Below, one piece after another: positions 27,450 to 37,223 of a stretch of DNA of 64,000 nt; positions within the stretch are counted from its first letter, which is position 1, and each line of letters opens with the position of its first letter. Made by a program: the position numbers and the translations under genes. A model generated the notes under the pieces. That model was given only the letters and a program-made list of their open reading frames with translations, was not told the origin of the DNA and made no database searches. Origin of the DNA: Clostridia bacterium DTU025. Its GTDB lineage: Bacteria > Bacillota > DTU025. The stretch spans positions 84,088-148,087 of the forward strand of contig LFSP01000032.1 in the NCBI GenBank assembly GCA_001513145.1, read 5' to 3'.

Positions 27450-27959
27450 TCACTGCTTCGGGGCAAGGATCATAACCATGCTCCTGCCCTCAACCTTCGG
27501 TTCACGTTCCACATTCGATACAGCGCTCAACGCTTCGGCCATCTCCAGCAGGAGCTTACGGGCGATCTCAGTGTGTACGATCTCTCGCCCTCTGAATCTG
27601 ACTGAGGCTTTCACCTTGTCGCCTTCGCCCAAGAACTTCTCAGCATTCTTGATCTTCACGCTGAAATCGTGGTCCTCAATCTTCGGAGTCATTCGCACTT
27701 CCTTGATCGTCACGATGTGCTGCTTCTTTCTGGCCTCGCGGTCACGCTTGCTCTGTTCGTACTTGTAGCGGCCGTAATCCATGATGCGGCACACAGGCGG
27801 ACGAGCCGCGGGCGCGACCTCCACCAGGTCAAGATTCCTGTCAGCAGCTATGCGAAGAGCCTCCCTCAGTGGCATTATGCCCAGTTGCTCTCCGTTCTCG
27901 TCGACGACACGGACCTCCTTGGCTTTGATCTCCTCATTGATGCAGAGCTCCTTGGCGAT
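27450..27959 (-). CDS. infC: Translation initiation factor IF-3, probable ATC start
   Basis: Extended upstream of the ORF call: [38 protein letters not shown] at 27957-27959 after GGGGGTGA. Confidence 0.9.
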   Translation of the reverse strand: MAKELCINEEIKAKEVRVVDENGEQLGIMPLREALRIAADRNLDLVEVAPAARPPVCRIMDYGRYKYEQSKRDREARKKQHIVTIKEVRMTPKIEDHDFSVKIKNAEKFLGEGDKVKASVRFRGREIVHTEIARKLLLEMAEALSAVSNVEREPKVEGRSMVMILAPKQ

Positions 27960-27964
27960 AGCCT

Positions 27965-28280
27965 GTCACCCCCGATGTTAGTGTTTGGTTTGAAGTCTGC
28001 TTTGGGCGCTGATCTCCTGTGCTAGGCTTGCGAACCGCCCTCTTCGCTTCCGGTGGCAGGGCCGGCATTGCCTACCCCACAGGTCCCGGCCTACCGAAAC
28101 GCAAGAGGGCGGGTGGCAACCACCCGCCCCAAGATACGCACAAACACGCAGCCCTCGCCACCAACCCTTTGTGGGAGCGCTGCAGCTACTGCGCGTTGAC
28201 CGGCCTGACTACCGCGCAGCGCGGCGTCGGACGGTGAGAAGCGGATGGCTTCTACTTGCTACTACGCCCGATATTGCGGT
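27965..28280 (-). ncRNA. Structured 5' leader of infC-rpmI-rplT (L20-leader-like attenuator candidate)
   Basis: About 300-nt leader; GGGCGGGTGGTTGCCACCCGCCC followed by TCTTGCGTTT terminator-like hairpin. Confidence 0.45.
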
Positions 28281-28284
28281 TCTT

Positions 28285-28314
28285 ACTATACCATGCCACC
28301 TGAGCGATGGTCAA
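28285..28314 (-). promoter_or_regulatory. Promoter of infC operon
   Basis: Minus strand TTGACC-N18-TATAGT. Confidence 0.65.
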
Positions 28315-28430
28315 GCAACAGTTCTGCGAGACCTGCGGCATGGCCGCTAAAGGCGCAGTGGCTGAGCCGGGCCGGAGCGCCCTGGGGGCCCGGAAGGCCC
28401 GCGGCACCCCAGAGCAGCACGGCGACTCTC

Positions 28431-30377
28431 TTACACCTCTTCGCATGACCTGGACTGCACCAGGTCCTCCATCATCGCCACGAACTGGTCCACGGGCATC
28501 GATCCAATGTCGCCCTTACGCCTGGACCTCACCGACACGGCACCCTGTTCCTGCTCCTTGTCGCCTACCACGAGCATGAACGGGACCTTCTCCAACTGGG
28601 CCTCGCGGATCTTGTAGCCGATCTTCTCGTCGCGCACGTCCAACTCAGTTCGGAAGCCCTTGGCCGACAGCGCAGACGCCACCTGCCTGGCGTACTCGAT
28701 ATGCCGCTCGCCGATGGACATCACCTTGGCCTGCACCGGGGCGATCCACACCGGGAAGGCGCCTGCGTAGTGCTCGATCAGGCAACCCAGGAAGCGCTCC
28801 ATGGAGCCCAGCACCACGCGGTGGATCATCACGACCCTGTGCTTCTCGCCGTCGGGGCCGATGTAGTTCACGTCGAACCTCTCTGGCAGGTTGAAGTCCA
28901 CCTGGATGGTGGGGCCCTGCCAGAGCCTGCCCAGGGCGTCCTTCAGCTTGATGTCGATCTTCGGACCGTAGAACACGCCCTCGCCGGGGTCGATCTGGTA
29001 CGAGAGCCCGTTGGACTCCAGGGCGTCCTTCAGGGCAGCGGTGGCGCGTTCCCAGTTCTCGTCGGATCCCACCGACTTCTCAGGCCTGGTGGACAGGAAC
29101 ACCTCGTACTCCTTGAACCCGAAGCTCCTGAGCATGTAGAGGGCGAACTCGATGACCCCGGATATCTCGTCGTGCAGCTGCTCGGGGGTGCAGAACAGGT
29201 GGGCGTCGTCCTGGGTGAAGCCCCTCACCCTGAGCAACCCGTGCAGCACGCCCGAACGCTCGTACCTGTAGACTGTGCCCAGCTCACAGTAGCGTATGGG
29301 CATCTCCCTGTAGCTGTGGGACTTCGACTGGTAAATCAGTATATGCCCAGGGCAGTTCATGGGCTTCAGCACGTACTCCTTCTCATCTATGTTCAGGAAG
29401 TACATGTTGTCCCTGTAGTAGCTGTTGTGGCCGGAGATATCCCACAACGTCGATTCGGCGATGTGCGGGGTGATGACGTACTTGTATCCCCGCTTCACAT
29501 GCTCCCTGCGCCAGAACTCCTCGATGGCGGTGCGCAGGGCGGCGCCCTTCTCGTGGTAGAAGATGAGGCCTGCGCCGGCTTCCTCGTGCACGCTGAACAG
29601 GTCCAGCTCACGGCCGAGCTTGCGGTGGTCGCGCTTGGCGGCCTCCTCAAGCAGCCTCAGGTGCTCATCCAGCTGCGCCTTCGTGGGGAACGCCGTGCCG
29701 TAGATGCGCGATAGCATCTGCCTGTTCTCATCGCCGCGCCAGTAGGCACCTGCCACGTTCAGCAGCTTGAAGGCCTTCACCAGGCCGGTGCGGGGCATGT
29801 GTGGGCCGCGGCACAGGTCTTTGAACTCGCCCTGGCGGTAGAAGCTGACGGTATCATCGGGGAGCTCCTGTACCAGCTCCACCTTGTAGACCTCGTCTGA
29901 GGCGGAAAGCTCGGCGATGGCCTGCTCACGCGGCATCTCCTCGCGAACGATGGGCAGGTCCTCGGCGATGATCTTGCGCATCTCCTTCTCGATGGCCTCG
30001 AGGTCCTCCGGGGAGAACGAGCCTTCCTTGTCGAAATCGTAATAGAAGCCGGTGGAGATGGCAGGCCCAATCGCCAGCCGGACGTTGGGGAACAGGCGCC
30101 TCACGGCCTGCGCCATTATGTGCGCCGCGGTATGACGCAGGGCATCGACGCTGCGCTCGTCGCCCTCCATGAGGAGGGCCAGGTTGCAGTCGCTCTCGAT
30201 ACGGTAGTGCAGGTCGTGCACCTCGCCGTCCACCAGGGCCAGCACCGCCTTGGAAGCCAGCCTTGGGCTGATCTTCGCCGCCGCCTCCGCCACGGTGATG
30301 CCGGAACACAGCTCCAGCGTGGAGCCGTCTGGCAGCGAAACCTTGACCTTGCTGCAGTTGACGTTGTCTTGCTCCAT
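28431..30377 (-). CDS. thrS: Threonine--tRNA ligase
   Basis: MEQDNVNCSKVKVSLPDG...; MNCPGHILIYQSK; TGS domain; T-box upstream. Confidence 0.97.
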   Translation of the reverse strand: MEQDNVNCSKVKVSLPDGSTLELCSGITVAEAAAKISPRLASKAVLALVDGEVHDLHYRIESDCNLALLMEGDERSVDALRHTAAHIMAQAVRRLFPNVRLAIGPAISTGFYYDFDKEGSFSPEDLEAIEKEMRKIIAEDLPIVREEMPREQAIAELSASDEVYKVELVQELPDDTVSFYRQGEFKDLCRGPHMPRTGLVKAFKLLNVAGAYWRGDENRQMLSRIYGTAFPTKAQLDEHLRLLEEAAKRDHRKLGRELDLFSVHEEAGAGLIFYHEKGAALRTAIEEFWRREHVKRGYKYVITPHIAESTLWDISGHNSYYRDNMYFLNIDEKEYVLKPMNCPGHILIYQSKSHSYREMPIRYCELGTVYRYERSGVLHGLLRVRGFTQDDAHLFCTPEQLHDEISGVIEFALYMLRSFGFKEYEVFLSTRPEKSVGSDENWERATAALKDALESNGLSYQIDPGEGVFYGPKIDIKLKDALGRLWQGPTIQVDFNLPERFDVNYIGPDGEKHRVVMIHRVVLGSMERFLGCLIEHYAGAFPVWIAPVQAKVMSIGERHIEYARQVASALSAKGFRTELDVRDEKIGYKIREAQLEKVPFMLVVGDKEQEQGAVSVRSRRKGDIGSMPVDQFVAMMEDLVQSRSCEEV

Positions 30378-30426
30378 GCGTAAGTCACCTCTCGTAGAAC
30401 TAGTCAGCGCTCCAGGCTGGGGCGGC

Positions 30427-30690
30427 AAATGAAATGCCCGCCCCGAAAGCCATCTCGGGACGGGCCCAAATCACGTGCCCGCGGTTCCACCCGTATTGGC
30501 GCGATCAGCGCCCACTCGTTGGCCTGATAACGGTGGCAGCCGCCTGACATACTGCGCCCCGGCAGGGGCCGGCGCGGTTCAGCCAGGTGCTCAGAGGGGG
30601 TTTTCAGCGGCCGGCGCCCGGCGCGCTCACACCACGTGCGCGCCGTCTCTGAAGGGCCATGCTTAGCTTACTCGTCCTCGTCATCGCGAT
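30427..30690 (-). ncRNA. T-box leader, ACC (Thr) specifier
   Basis: Minus strand: CAGAGACGGC...GGTGTGAGC, GAAA-ACC-CCC (30599-30601), GGGTGGAACCGCGG, hairpin 30436-30465 and TTTCATTT. Confidence 0.88.
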
Positions 30691-30697
30691 TACTGCT

Positions 30698-30726
30698 ATC
30701 TTAGACTCCGCCACCGCACCTGTCAA
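30698..30726 (-). promoter_or_regulatory. Promoter of thrS T-box
   Basis: Minus strand TTGACA-N17-TAAGAT. Confidence 0.75.
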
Positions 30727-30787
30727 TAGGTTCCGCGTCGGGGCGCGGCGCCAGTCGGCTCGCTGGGCGTCTCCAGTGGAATGAAGG

Positions 30788-31753
30788 TTAGTGGATGGGC
30801 TCCAGGGGCTCCCCTTCCTGAGTGGTGATGGCGGTGACGACAGAGGTTGAAACCAGGGCACGTTCGCACCCGGCGATGCTGCAGCCCGCCCCGTGGCACT
30901 TCTCCACCCTTCCCTGGAAGACCGACTCCAGGGTATCCAGGGTATCCTGGTCGGAGATGAAATGGACCACGATCCTGGCAGGCGCCACGCTGATGAGGGC
31001 GCTAACAAGGAGGTCGGCAGGGTCGACGCCCTCGTCCACCAGGTCGGCCACCACCGCGTCCACGAGCTGGCCTTGGATCCGGCTGCCGTCGTCGGACACC
31101 AGCTCGTAGGCGCCGTCGATGCCGCGGAGCACGTGGACCACGTCTTCCCTGGACTCCTGTGACTCCACAAACATCCTGAGGAGCTTGACGAACTCGCGAT
31201 GCTCGCGGTCGGCAAGGTGGCTCAGCAATGATTCGCGCGCGCACAGGGAGATACTGATCATGTAGTCGCGCAGGCGGAACTGCAGGAAGCCCTCGAGGAT
31301 CAGGGTGTCAGCTTCAAGGAGGTAATCGTAGATGCGCTGGGCCAGCTCCTCGTGGGTGGGCTTCTCCGCGGCCTCGGCCAGGAGGCGGAGAGCCCGCTGG
31401 CAGACGTCAGCCTTCTCGTCGGCGGTGAGGGACGGGCCGCGCTGGTTCAGCGATTCAATGGCCATGGCCTGCTCCACCTCGTTGAGGATCGTGCCTGCTG
31501 CGGCGTCGGCGAGGCTTCGGCGCATGGCGATGCCGTCGGTGACGTCGCGCTCGGCGTCGCGGCCGGACTCGCGTCCGGCGTTGTGGCCGGCGCGGCTTGG
31601 CCTTGCGCAGCACGTCACCATGTATATCGGCCCTGTGGAACGGAATCGAAGCGATATGTTGACGCCGCCTGTGCGCAGCGCCTCGGCCTTCTCAATAACC
31701 CTGCGCCTCAGAGCTTCCCCTGCGACCCTGGACCCCAATCGCACACAGTCCAT
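30788..31753 (-). CDS. ytxC: YtxC-like sporulation protein
   Basis: Adjacent to thrS as in Bacillus; sequence consistent with YtxC-like family; start placed at MDCVRLG after AAAGGGGA. Confidence 0.65.
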   Translation of the reverse strand: MDCVRLGSRVAGEALRRRVIEKAEALRTGGVNISLRFRSTGPIYMVTCCARPSRAGHNAGRESGRDAERDVTDGIAMRRSLADAAAGTILNEVEQAMAIESLNQRGPSLTADEKADVCQRALRLLAEAAEKPTHEELAQRIYDYLLEADTLILEGFLQFRLRDYMISISLCARESLLSHLADREHREFVKLLRMFVESQESREDVVHVLRGIDGAYELVSDDGSRIQGQLVDAVVADLVDEGVDPADLLVSALISVAPARIVVHFISDQDTLDTLESVFQGRVEKCHGAGCSIAGCERALVSTSVVTAITTQEGEPLEPIH

Positions 31754-31841
31754 CGGGCATTCCCCTTTCAACCGATAGTATATGTGTGCCCATGGGGCTG
31801 AATTCAGGGCTTGACCTGCGGAAACCCTACAATAAGGAAAA

Positions 31842-31864
31842 CGGCGGCCCTCAGAGGACCGCCG
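31842..31864 (-). terminator. Terminator of the 6-tRNA operon
   Basis: Minus strand CGGCGGTCC-TCTGAG-GGCCGCCG followed by TTTTCCTTATT. Confidence 0.75.
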
Positions 31865-31873
31865 CTCAAATAA

Positions 31874-31950
31874 TGGTGGGATGCAGTGGAGTCGAACCAC
31901 TGACCTCAACGATGTCAACGTTGCGCTCTAACCAACTGAGCTAGCACCCC
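31874..31950 (-). tRNA. tRNA-Val(GAC)
   Basis: GGGGTGCTAGCTCAG...TTGACAT loop...GCATCCCACCA. Confidence 0.95.
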
Positions 31951-31968
31951 GAAACCCTGGTGAAACCT

Positions 31969-32043
31969 TGGAGGCGACACCCGGATTCGAACCGGGGAAT
32001 CGCGGTTTTGCAGACCGCTGCCTTACCACTTGGCTATGTCGCC
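31969..32043 (-). tRNA. tRNA-Cys(GCA)
   Basis: GGCGACATAGCCAAG...CTGCAAA loop...TGTCGCCTCCA. Confidence 0.95.
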
Positions 32044-32068
32044 GCCGCACCCCCGCAGAGTGAAAAAA

Positions 32069-32143
32069 TGGAGCGGAAGACGGGATTCGAACCCGCGACC
32101 CTCGCCTTGGCAAGGCGATGCTCTACCACTGAGCCACTTCCGC
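32069..32143 (-). tRNA. tRNA-Gly(GCC)
   Basis: GCGGAAGTGGCTCAG...TTGCCAA loop...CTTCCGCTCCA. Confidence 0.95.
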
Positions 32144-32162
32144 AAACCATAAACCTTCACGA

Positions 32163-32238
32163 TGGTGCCGAGGGGCAGAATCGAACTGCCGACACGGGGA
32201 TTTTCAGTCCCCTGCTCTACCAACTGAGCTACCTCGGC
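32163..32238 (-). tRNA. tRNA-Phe(GAA)
   Basis: GCCGAGGTAGCTCAG...CTGAAAA loop...CCTCGGCACCA. Confidence 0.95.
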
Positions 32239-32253
32239 GCAATTGAAAAATAG

Positions 32254-32329
32254 TGGCGGAAGCGACGGGAGTCGAACCCGCGATCTCCTGCGTGACAGGC
32301 AGGCATGTTAACCACTACACCACGCCTCC
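32254..32329 (-). tRNA. tRNA-Asp(GTC)
   Basis: GGAGGCGTGGTGTAGTGG...CTGTCAC loop...GCCA. Confidence 0.95.
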
Positions 32330-32352
32330 GCACACATATAAACCTGTCAAGG

Positions 32353-32427
32353 TGGTGGGCGAAACAGGGCTCGAACCTGTGACCCCCTGCGTGTAAGGCA
32401 GGTGCTCTCCCGCTGAGCTATTCGCCC
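32353..32427 (-). tRNA. tRNA-Val(TAC)
   Basis: GGGCGAATAGCTCAG...CTTACAC loop...TTCGCCCACCA. Confidence 0.95.
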
Positions 32428-32460
32428 TCTACTCGCCCTACATCGCCCTGGCGCTTTTTC

Positions 32461-32489
32461 ATTATAGCAGACCACTGCGGGGCGTGCAA
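32461..32489 (-). promoter_or_regulatory. Promoter of the 6-tRNA operon
   Basis: Minus strand TTGCAC-N17-TATAAT. Confidence 0.7.
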
Positions 32490-32499
32490 CACCCTTGTT

Positions 32500-33504
32500 T
32501 CAGTCGGCACGAAGAATCTCGGGTATGTGCTTCCTGGCATAGTTGAAGAGGTACTCCTGGGCGTAGCCGGCCAGCGGGCCGAAGCGGGTTGAGGCGAACT
32601 CGCGGATGCGAGCGAGCGGGGCCGGCTCGCCGCCGAAATAGAGGCGCCTCACAGCGCGACCGATCCAGACGTCCACCGGAAACACCTCGAACCTGTCGAG
32701 GGAGAACAGGAGCACGCAGTCGGCGACTTTGTTGCCGACGCCGCGGAGCTCCATCAGCTTGTTCCGGGCCTGGTGGGTTGGCAGGCGGCGCAGAGCGGAG
32801 AGGTCGAGGTGGCCGTACGCTACGCGTTGCGCCGCCTCGCACACGCCTCTCGCCCTGAAGCCCGCCTTGCACGAACGCACGTCGCATTCGCCGCATCTGG
32901 CAAGGGCCTCGGGGGTCGGGAAGGCGCGGCGCGGGCTGTAGTGCGGGCCGTCGCCGGCGGTGGGCTCGCCGTAGGCGTAGGACAGGTTCTCAACGACGCG
33001 CGAGATCTGCTGCACGCTGTTGTTGGCCGACAGGATGTAGCTGATCAGGCACTCCCAGGGGTGCTGCGCCACAAGACGCAGCCCGCGCGAGGCGGAGACG
33101 GCGGCGGCCATCACGTCGTCGACGGACTCCAGGACGCGTTCGATGGCGTCGTGGGAGTCGGTGAGCCTGAAGTAGCGGATCACGACGTCCACGGCGGCGC
33201 GGTCGGCTGGCGGGTGGACGATGAGCTTCCCGCCGCGCTGCTCCAGGCGGAGCAGGTGGCCTTCAACGATGCCTTCCTCAATGCCGCCCATGTCGCCGAC
33301 GCGCACCCACCGGAAGGCCTGCCCGCACTGGCAGGTGGCGTGCAGGTCGAAGCTGTCGAAGCCGGATATGGCGTAGGAGCCGTCTGGTTGCTGGACGATG
33401 TCGAGCTGGAGCTGTGTTTCGGTCGTTGACACGTTCGGCGTCGTCGGCGTCGGCACCATAGGCGTCATTCGCGTCATTCGCGTCATTCGCGTCATTCGCG
33501 TCAT
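32500..33504 (-). CDS. ogg: 8-oxoguanine DNA glycosylase (OGG1-type HhH-GPD)
   Basis: CQCGQAFRW, QHPWECLISYILSANNSVQQISRVV, LMELRGVGNKVADCVLLFSLDRFEVFPVDVWI. Confidence 0.9.
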   Translation of the reverse strand: MTRMTRMTRMTRMTPMVPTPTTPNVSTTETQLQLDIVQQPDGSYAISGFDSFDLHATCQCGQAFRWVRVGDMGGIEEGIVEGHLLRLEQRGGKLIVHPPADRAAVDVVIRYFRLTDSHDAIERVLESVDDVMAAAVSASRGLRLVAQHPWECLISYILSANNSVQQISRVVENLSYAYGEPTAGDGPHYSPRRAFPTPEALARCGECDVRSCKAGFRARGVCEAAQRVAYGHLDLSALRRLPTHQARNKLMELRGVGNKVADCVLLFSLDRFEVFPVDVWIGRAVRRLYFGGEPAPLARIREFASTRFGPLAGYAQEYLFNYARKHIPEILRAD

Positions 33505-33507
33505 TCG
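33463..33507. repeat. Five perfect tandem copies of CGTCATTCG (9 bp)
   Basis: Direct reading; lies at the 5' end of ogg. Confidence 0.95.
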
Positions 33508-33509
33508 GG

Positions 33510-36383
33510 TTACTGGACACCTCCCCCGCCCTCGCCCTCGCATCGTTCGGCGGACAGGCGGATCAGTATAGCCTCCAGCTCCTCAAGAAGCCTGCCGTAC
33601 TCCGCGAAGTCGCCAGCCCTGAGCGCCTCCTGGGCCTGCCTGAAGGTGGCAAGTGCTCGGGCGGCGTCGGGAGCGGCCGCGCCAAGCTCTCCCGGCATAG
33701 GCGCGGAAGTGGGCCCGGTGTACGTGGGCCTTGCGTAGGTCGGCCCTGCTGGCGTGTACCCGACGTCTGTGTGCGCTGGCCCGACCAGCGCGTCAAGCGC
33801 CTGCTCCAGGTTCTCCCCTATCTCCACCCTGGTGCCGTCTGACACTACGACCCTCTTCAGCTGTGGCAGTTGGCTGGCGTGGGCGGCCAGGAAGAGGGGC
33901 TCCACGTAAAGGATGCCTCCGTCGATGGGGTACACCAGCAGGTTGCCGCGCACCACCCGTGAGCCGCTCTGATTCCAAAGCGACAGGAGACTGGATATCT
34001 CGGCGTCCTGGTCGATCTGCGCCTCTATCTGGGCGGGCCCGAACACCATGCTCTGCTTGCCGAAGTTGAAGGCCACCATTCGGCCGTGGTCCTCCTCCTC
34101 GGAGCTCACGGCGAGCCAGGCAACCATGTTGTCCTTGCGCGCAGGCGTATACGGTGTGAACAGCACGAAGCTGAGCTCCTCCTCGCCGGGGAGGACCATG
34201 TTGACGTAGTAGGGGCTCACTTCAACCCCTGGGGTTGCCGAGTAAGCCAGGCGCGGGATGTCCCATACGTCCTCATTATTGTAGAACACTTCTGGATCCG
34301 AAACGTGGTAAGTGGCGTACATCTTGGCCTGCATTATGAAAAGGTCCTCCGGATAGCGCAGGTGCTGCCTGATGGAGTCGGGCATCTCGTCCTCCCGTTT
34401 GAACAGGCCTGGAAATACCTTGGCGTAGGTAGCCGCCAGCGGATCGTTTCCGTCTACGATGTAGAAGCTCACCTCGCCGGTGTACGCGTCCACCGTGATC
34501 TTCACGGAGTTCCTGACGTAGTTCGTCCGCCTGTTGAATGGCTGCGCCATCGGGTACATGCTGGTGGACGTGATGGCGTTGATCATCCAGACTAGGCGTT
34601 CGTCGGCGATCACCACGTATGGGTCGCCGTCGTAGTCGAGGAACGGGGCTATCTTCCGCACCCTGCTGACGATATCGCGGTCGAACAGGATCCTGCTCTC
34701 GCCGGTGACGTCGCGGGACAGCAGCAGGCGGATGTCGCCGAACTTGGTGGCCAGCATCGCCCTGGTGAGCAGGCCGCCGACGCGCACACCGCTTTCGGCG
34801 TCGTAGCGGGTATGCTGATTGGATTCGCCTACCGGGTAGTCGAACTCATCGGTGCGGGTGTTGACCACCACCCAGTCGGTGGTGAGCTCGCCGAAGTATA
34901 TCTGCGGGCGGGTCAACGCCATGGAGGACGGCGCCTGGGGCGGGATGTCCCTGACCAAGAATGACGGCAGGCCGTCCTGCCCGATGACGTTCACCGGCGA
35001 GGCGCAGACTCCGTAGCCGTGGGTGTACTTGAGGCGACGGTTGACCCAGGTTTGGGCCTGGGCAGGCAGGCGGTTCATGTCCAGCTCCCGGGCTGACAGC
35101 ATCACCTGGGTCTGCTGGCCGTCTATCAGGTATCTGTCGATGTCGATGTCGTGGAACCTGTAGTACAGCCTGATCTCCTGCAGCTGCTGGAACGAGCGCA
35201 GCAGCGGGTCCCAGTCCCAAAGACGGACGTTGTTAAGCGTGGACCCGGCGTTCTCCAGGCTTGCGCGGGTCACGCTCTCGGCCACCTTGTATTCACGCTG
35301 TTCTATCCCCTCCAGGCCGAAGGCCTTTCGCGTCATCTCGATGTTGTTGAGGATCTGCTGCCTCTCCGCGGCCAGCTCGTTTGGGGTGACGCATATCCGC
35401 TGCACGAGGTCGGGGTATACGTTCACCGCCAGCACCGAGAGGGCGATGAGGAGGGCCGGGATCAGAAGGGCTACAGCGGCGGTACGGATCTGCCGCCTGG
35501 TGACGCCAGACCACGCCACCGCCAAGGCTCCGGCCGTCCACAGCGCTGCCATCACCCTGAGCGCAGGCAGGGCGCCGTGGATGTCAGCGTAGCTGGGGCC
35601 CGCCACGACCCCGCGCTGGGAGTACGCCAGCTGCCAGGCGCCCACCAGCTGGCCTACGGCCACCAACAGCATCAGGAAGGCCACTGCCAGGCACACGTGG
35701 AGCTTGGCCCAGCCGTCGGTCTGCAGCGGCGGGGCGGGCCGCAGGAAGAGGCGCACCAACGCGCCCGCGAAACGGGACAGGCGAGACCTGGCCGGGCGGT
35801 CAGCCCGTGGGTTCGCCTGCAGGTACGGGTCGAACGGCTGGGCGTCTTCAAAGAGGGAAGAATATCCCAAGGTGCTTGTCAGGGCGCCGGATGCCAGGTA
35901 GATCAGGATAACCGCTGCGGTGGTGGAGACCGCGAGAGCCCAGACCAAGGAAAGGGCCAGCTTGATGACGGGGAGGGTGAAGACGAAAAAGCTGACGTCA
36001 GCGTTGAAGACGGGGACGTTCGCGCCGAAGGCGGTGGCGTGCACCCACTGCTGGACTTCCATCCATTGCGGCCAGGCCCACGCGGCGGCGGCGAGCGCGG
36101 CGGCGAAGGAGAGCAGGAGTATCCAGGCGGTGCTGATGCGGCTCCTGGCCTTCCTGGTGAGCAGCAGGTTCACGGCGACGAAGGCGAACGCCACGGCGGC
36201 TGCGGCGGCGGCGATGCCGAGCTGGGCTCGCAGGCGGATCAGCAGTACCGACTCGTAGCCGAGGCTCCTAAACCATAGATACTCGGTGACCAGGTCGGAG
36301 ACGAACTTCCAGCCTAGGGCCACCGCCGCGAGCAAGACGAGAACTGCCCCCCAAAGTCGAGATGCAGGCTTCAACGCTATCAA
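33510..36383 (-). CDS. UPF0182 family large membrane protein
   Basis: 957 aa; N-terminal TM segments; YKVAESVTRASLENAGSTLNNVRLWDWDPLLRSFQQLQEIRLYYRFHDIDIDRY is characteristic of UPF0182. Confidence 0.93.
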   Translation of the reverse strand: MIALKPASRLWGAVLVLLAAVALGWKFVSDLVTEYLWFRSLGYESVLLIRLRAQLGIAAAAAAVAFAFVAVNLLLTRKARSRISTAWILLLSFAAALAAAAWAWPQWMEVQQWVHATAFGANVPVFNADVSFFVFTLPVIKLALSLVWALAVSTTAAVILIYLASGALTSTLGYSSLFEDAQPFDPYLQANPRADRPARSRLSRFAGALVRLFLRPAPPLQTDGWAKLHVCLAVAFLMLLVAVGQLVGAWQLAYSQRGVVAGPSYADIHGALPALRVMAALWTAGALAVAWSGVTRRQIRTAAVALLIPALLIALSVLAVNVYPDLVQRICVTPNELAAERQQILNNIEMTRKAFGLEGIEQREYKVAESVTRASLENAGSTLNNVRLWDWDPLLRSFQQLQEIRLYYRFHDIDIDRYLIDGQQTQVMLSARELDMNRLPAQAQTWVNRRLKYTHGYGVCASPVNVIGQDGLPSFLVRDIPPQAPSSMALTRPQIYFGELTTDWVVVNTRTDEFDYPVGESNQHTRYDAESGVRVGGLLTRAMLATKFGDIRLLLSRDVTGESRILFDRDIVSRVRKIAPFLDYDGDPYVVIADERLVWMINAITSTSMYPMAQPFNRRTNYVRNSVKITVDAYTGEVSFYIVDGNDPLAATYAKVFPGLFKREDEMPDSIRQHLRYPEDLFIMQAKMYATYHVSDPEVFYNNEDVWDIPRLAYSATPGVEVSPYYVNMVLPGEEELSFVLFTPYTPARKDNMVAWLAVSSEEEDHGRMVAFNFGKQSMVFGPAQIEAQIDQDAEISSLLSLWNQSGSRVVRGNLLVYPIDGGILYVEPLFLAAHASQLPQLKRVVVSDGTRVEIGENLEQALDALVGPAHTDVGYTPAGPTYARPTYTGPTSAPMPGELGAAAPDAARALATFRQAQEALRAGDFAEYGRLLEELEAILIRLSAERCEGEGGGGVQ

Positions 36384-36415
36384 CTCCGAGATGAAATCGC
36401 AGAAGAGACGGAACA

Positions 36416-36478
36416 GGGGCGCACATCAACAGCCGCTAGCCGCTGGACGCTGGCCGCCGGCCGCTGATGCGCGCCCCT
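36416..36478 (-). terminator. Long imperfect hairpin downstream of rpmA
   Basis: ggggcgcacatcaacagcc ... ggccgctgatgcgcgcccc inverted repeat. Confidence 0.45.
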
Positions 36479-36499
36479 GCTTGAACCCCCAACCTACAT

Positions 36500-36814
36500 C
36501 TATTCGGCCGTGGCAGCCGCCTCAACCATCGCGACCGCGTCGGGCACGATGCTCACGCGCTTGCCGGTCTTGCCGAAGCGCTCGAAACGGACGTAGCCGT
36601 CGACCAGGGCGAACAGGGTGTAGTCCTTGCCCATCCCAACGTTTGCACCTGGGTAGATCTTCGTTCCGCGCTGCCTCACGATGATGTTGCCGGCGACTAC
36701 GCGCTGCCCGCCGAACCTCTTGATTCCAAGCCTCTGCGCCTGGGAGTCGCGGCCGTTGCGGGAGCTGCCCACTCCCTTCTTGTGCGCAAAGAGCTGAAGA
36801 TCCATTCTGATCAT
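36500..36814 (-). CDS. rpmA: 50S ribosomal protein L27 with N-terminal presequence
   Basis: [33 protein letters not shown]. Confidence 0.97.
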   Translation of the reverse strand: MIRMDLQLFAHKKGVGSSRNGRDSQAQRLGIKRFGGQRVVAGNIIVRQRGTKIYPGANVGMGKDYTLFALVDGYVRFERFGKTGKRVSIVPDAVAMVEAAATAE

Positions 36815-36860
36815 CTGTTACACCTCCCGGCCCTATCGTCATGGCCATGCTTCACGCATT

Positions 36861-37211
36861 TCACTTGACCGTAAGTTGTTCTTCGATCACTCGCAAGTCG
36901 TGAGGGTGTTCGTCGGCGATGGACCGCATGCCGAGGACCATGGTTTCCAGGATCGCCTGGGCCTTCAGCCGCACGACTTCGGCGTCGGGGCTGGCTGGCC
37001 AGGCGATATCGCAGCTCAAGTGCCCTGACCTGCTGGTGGAGGCGGCCCGGGCTCCCGCGACGGCTTCGAGACCGTTCGCGGCGGCTATGGCCAGCGCGGA
37101 CACAGCGGCGCACACTATATTGCTGCCTCGTTCGCCTGAAGGCGAGTGCCCGTCAAGCCCGTACCGGACCACGTTCCCGTCGACGTCGCGCCACACCCTC
37201 AGAGTAATCAT
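36861..37211 (-). CDS. prp: Ribosomal-processing cysteine protease Prp
   Basis: GHSPSGERGSNIVCAAVSALAIAAANGLE; lies between rplU and rpmA. Confidence 0.92.
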   Translation of the reverse strand: MITLRVWRDVDGNVVRYGLDGHSPSGERGSNIVCAAVSALAIAAANGLEAVAGARAASTSRSGHLSCDIAWPASPDAEVVRLKAQAILETMVLGMRSIADEHPHDLRVIEEQLTVK

Positions 37212-37223
37212 GACCTGGACGCC

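Noticed and set aside
33278-33520. 80-aa ORF with NDANDANDAND repeats
   Set aside because: Out-of-frame reading of the 9-bp repeat at the ogg start; ogg frame is clearly the coding one.
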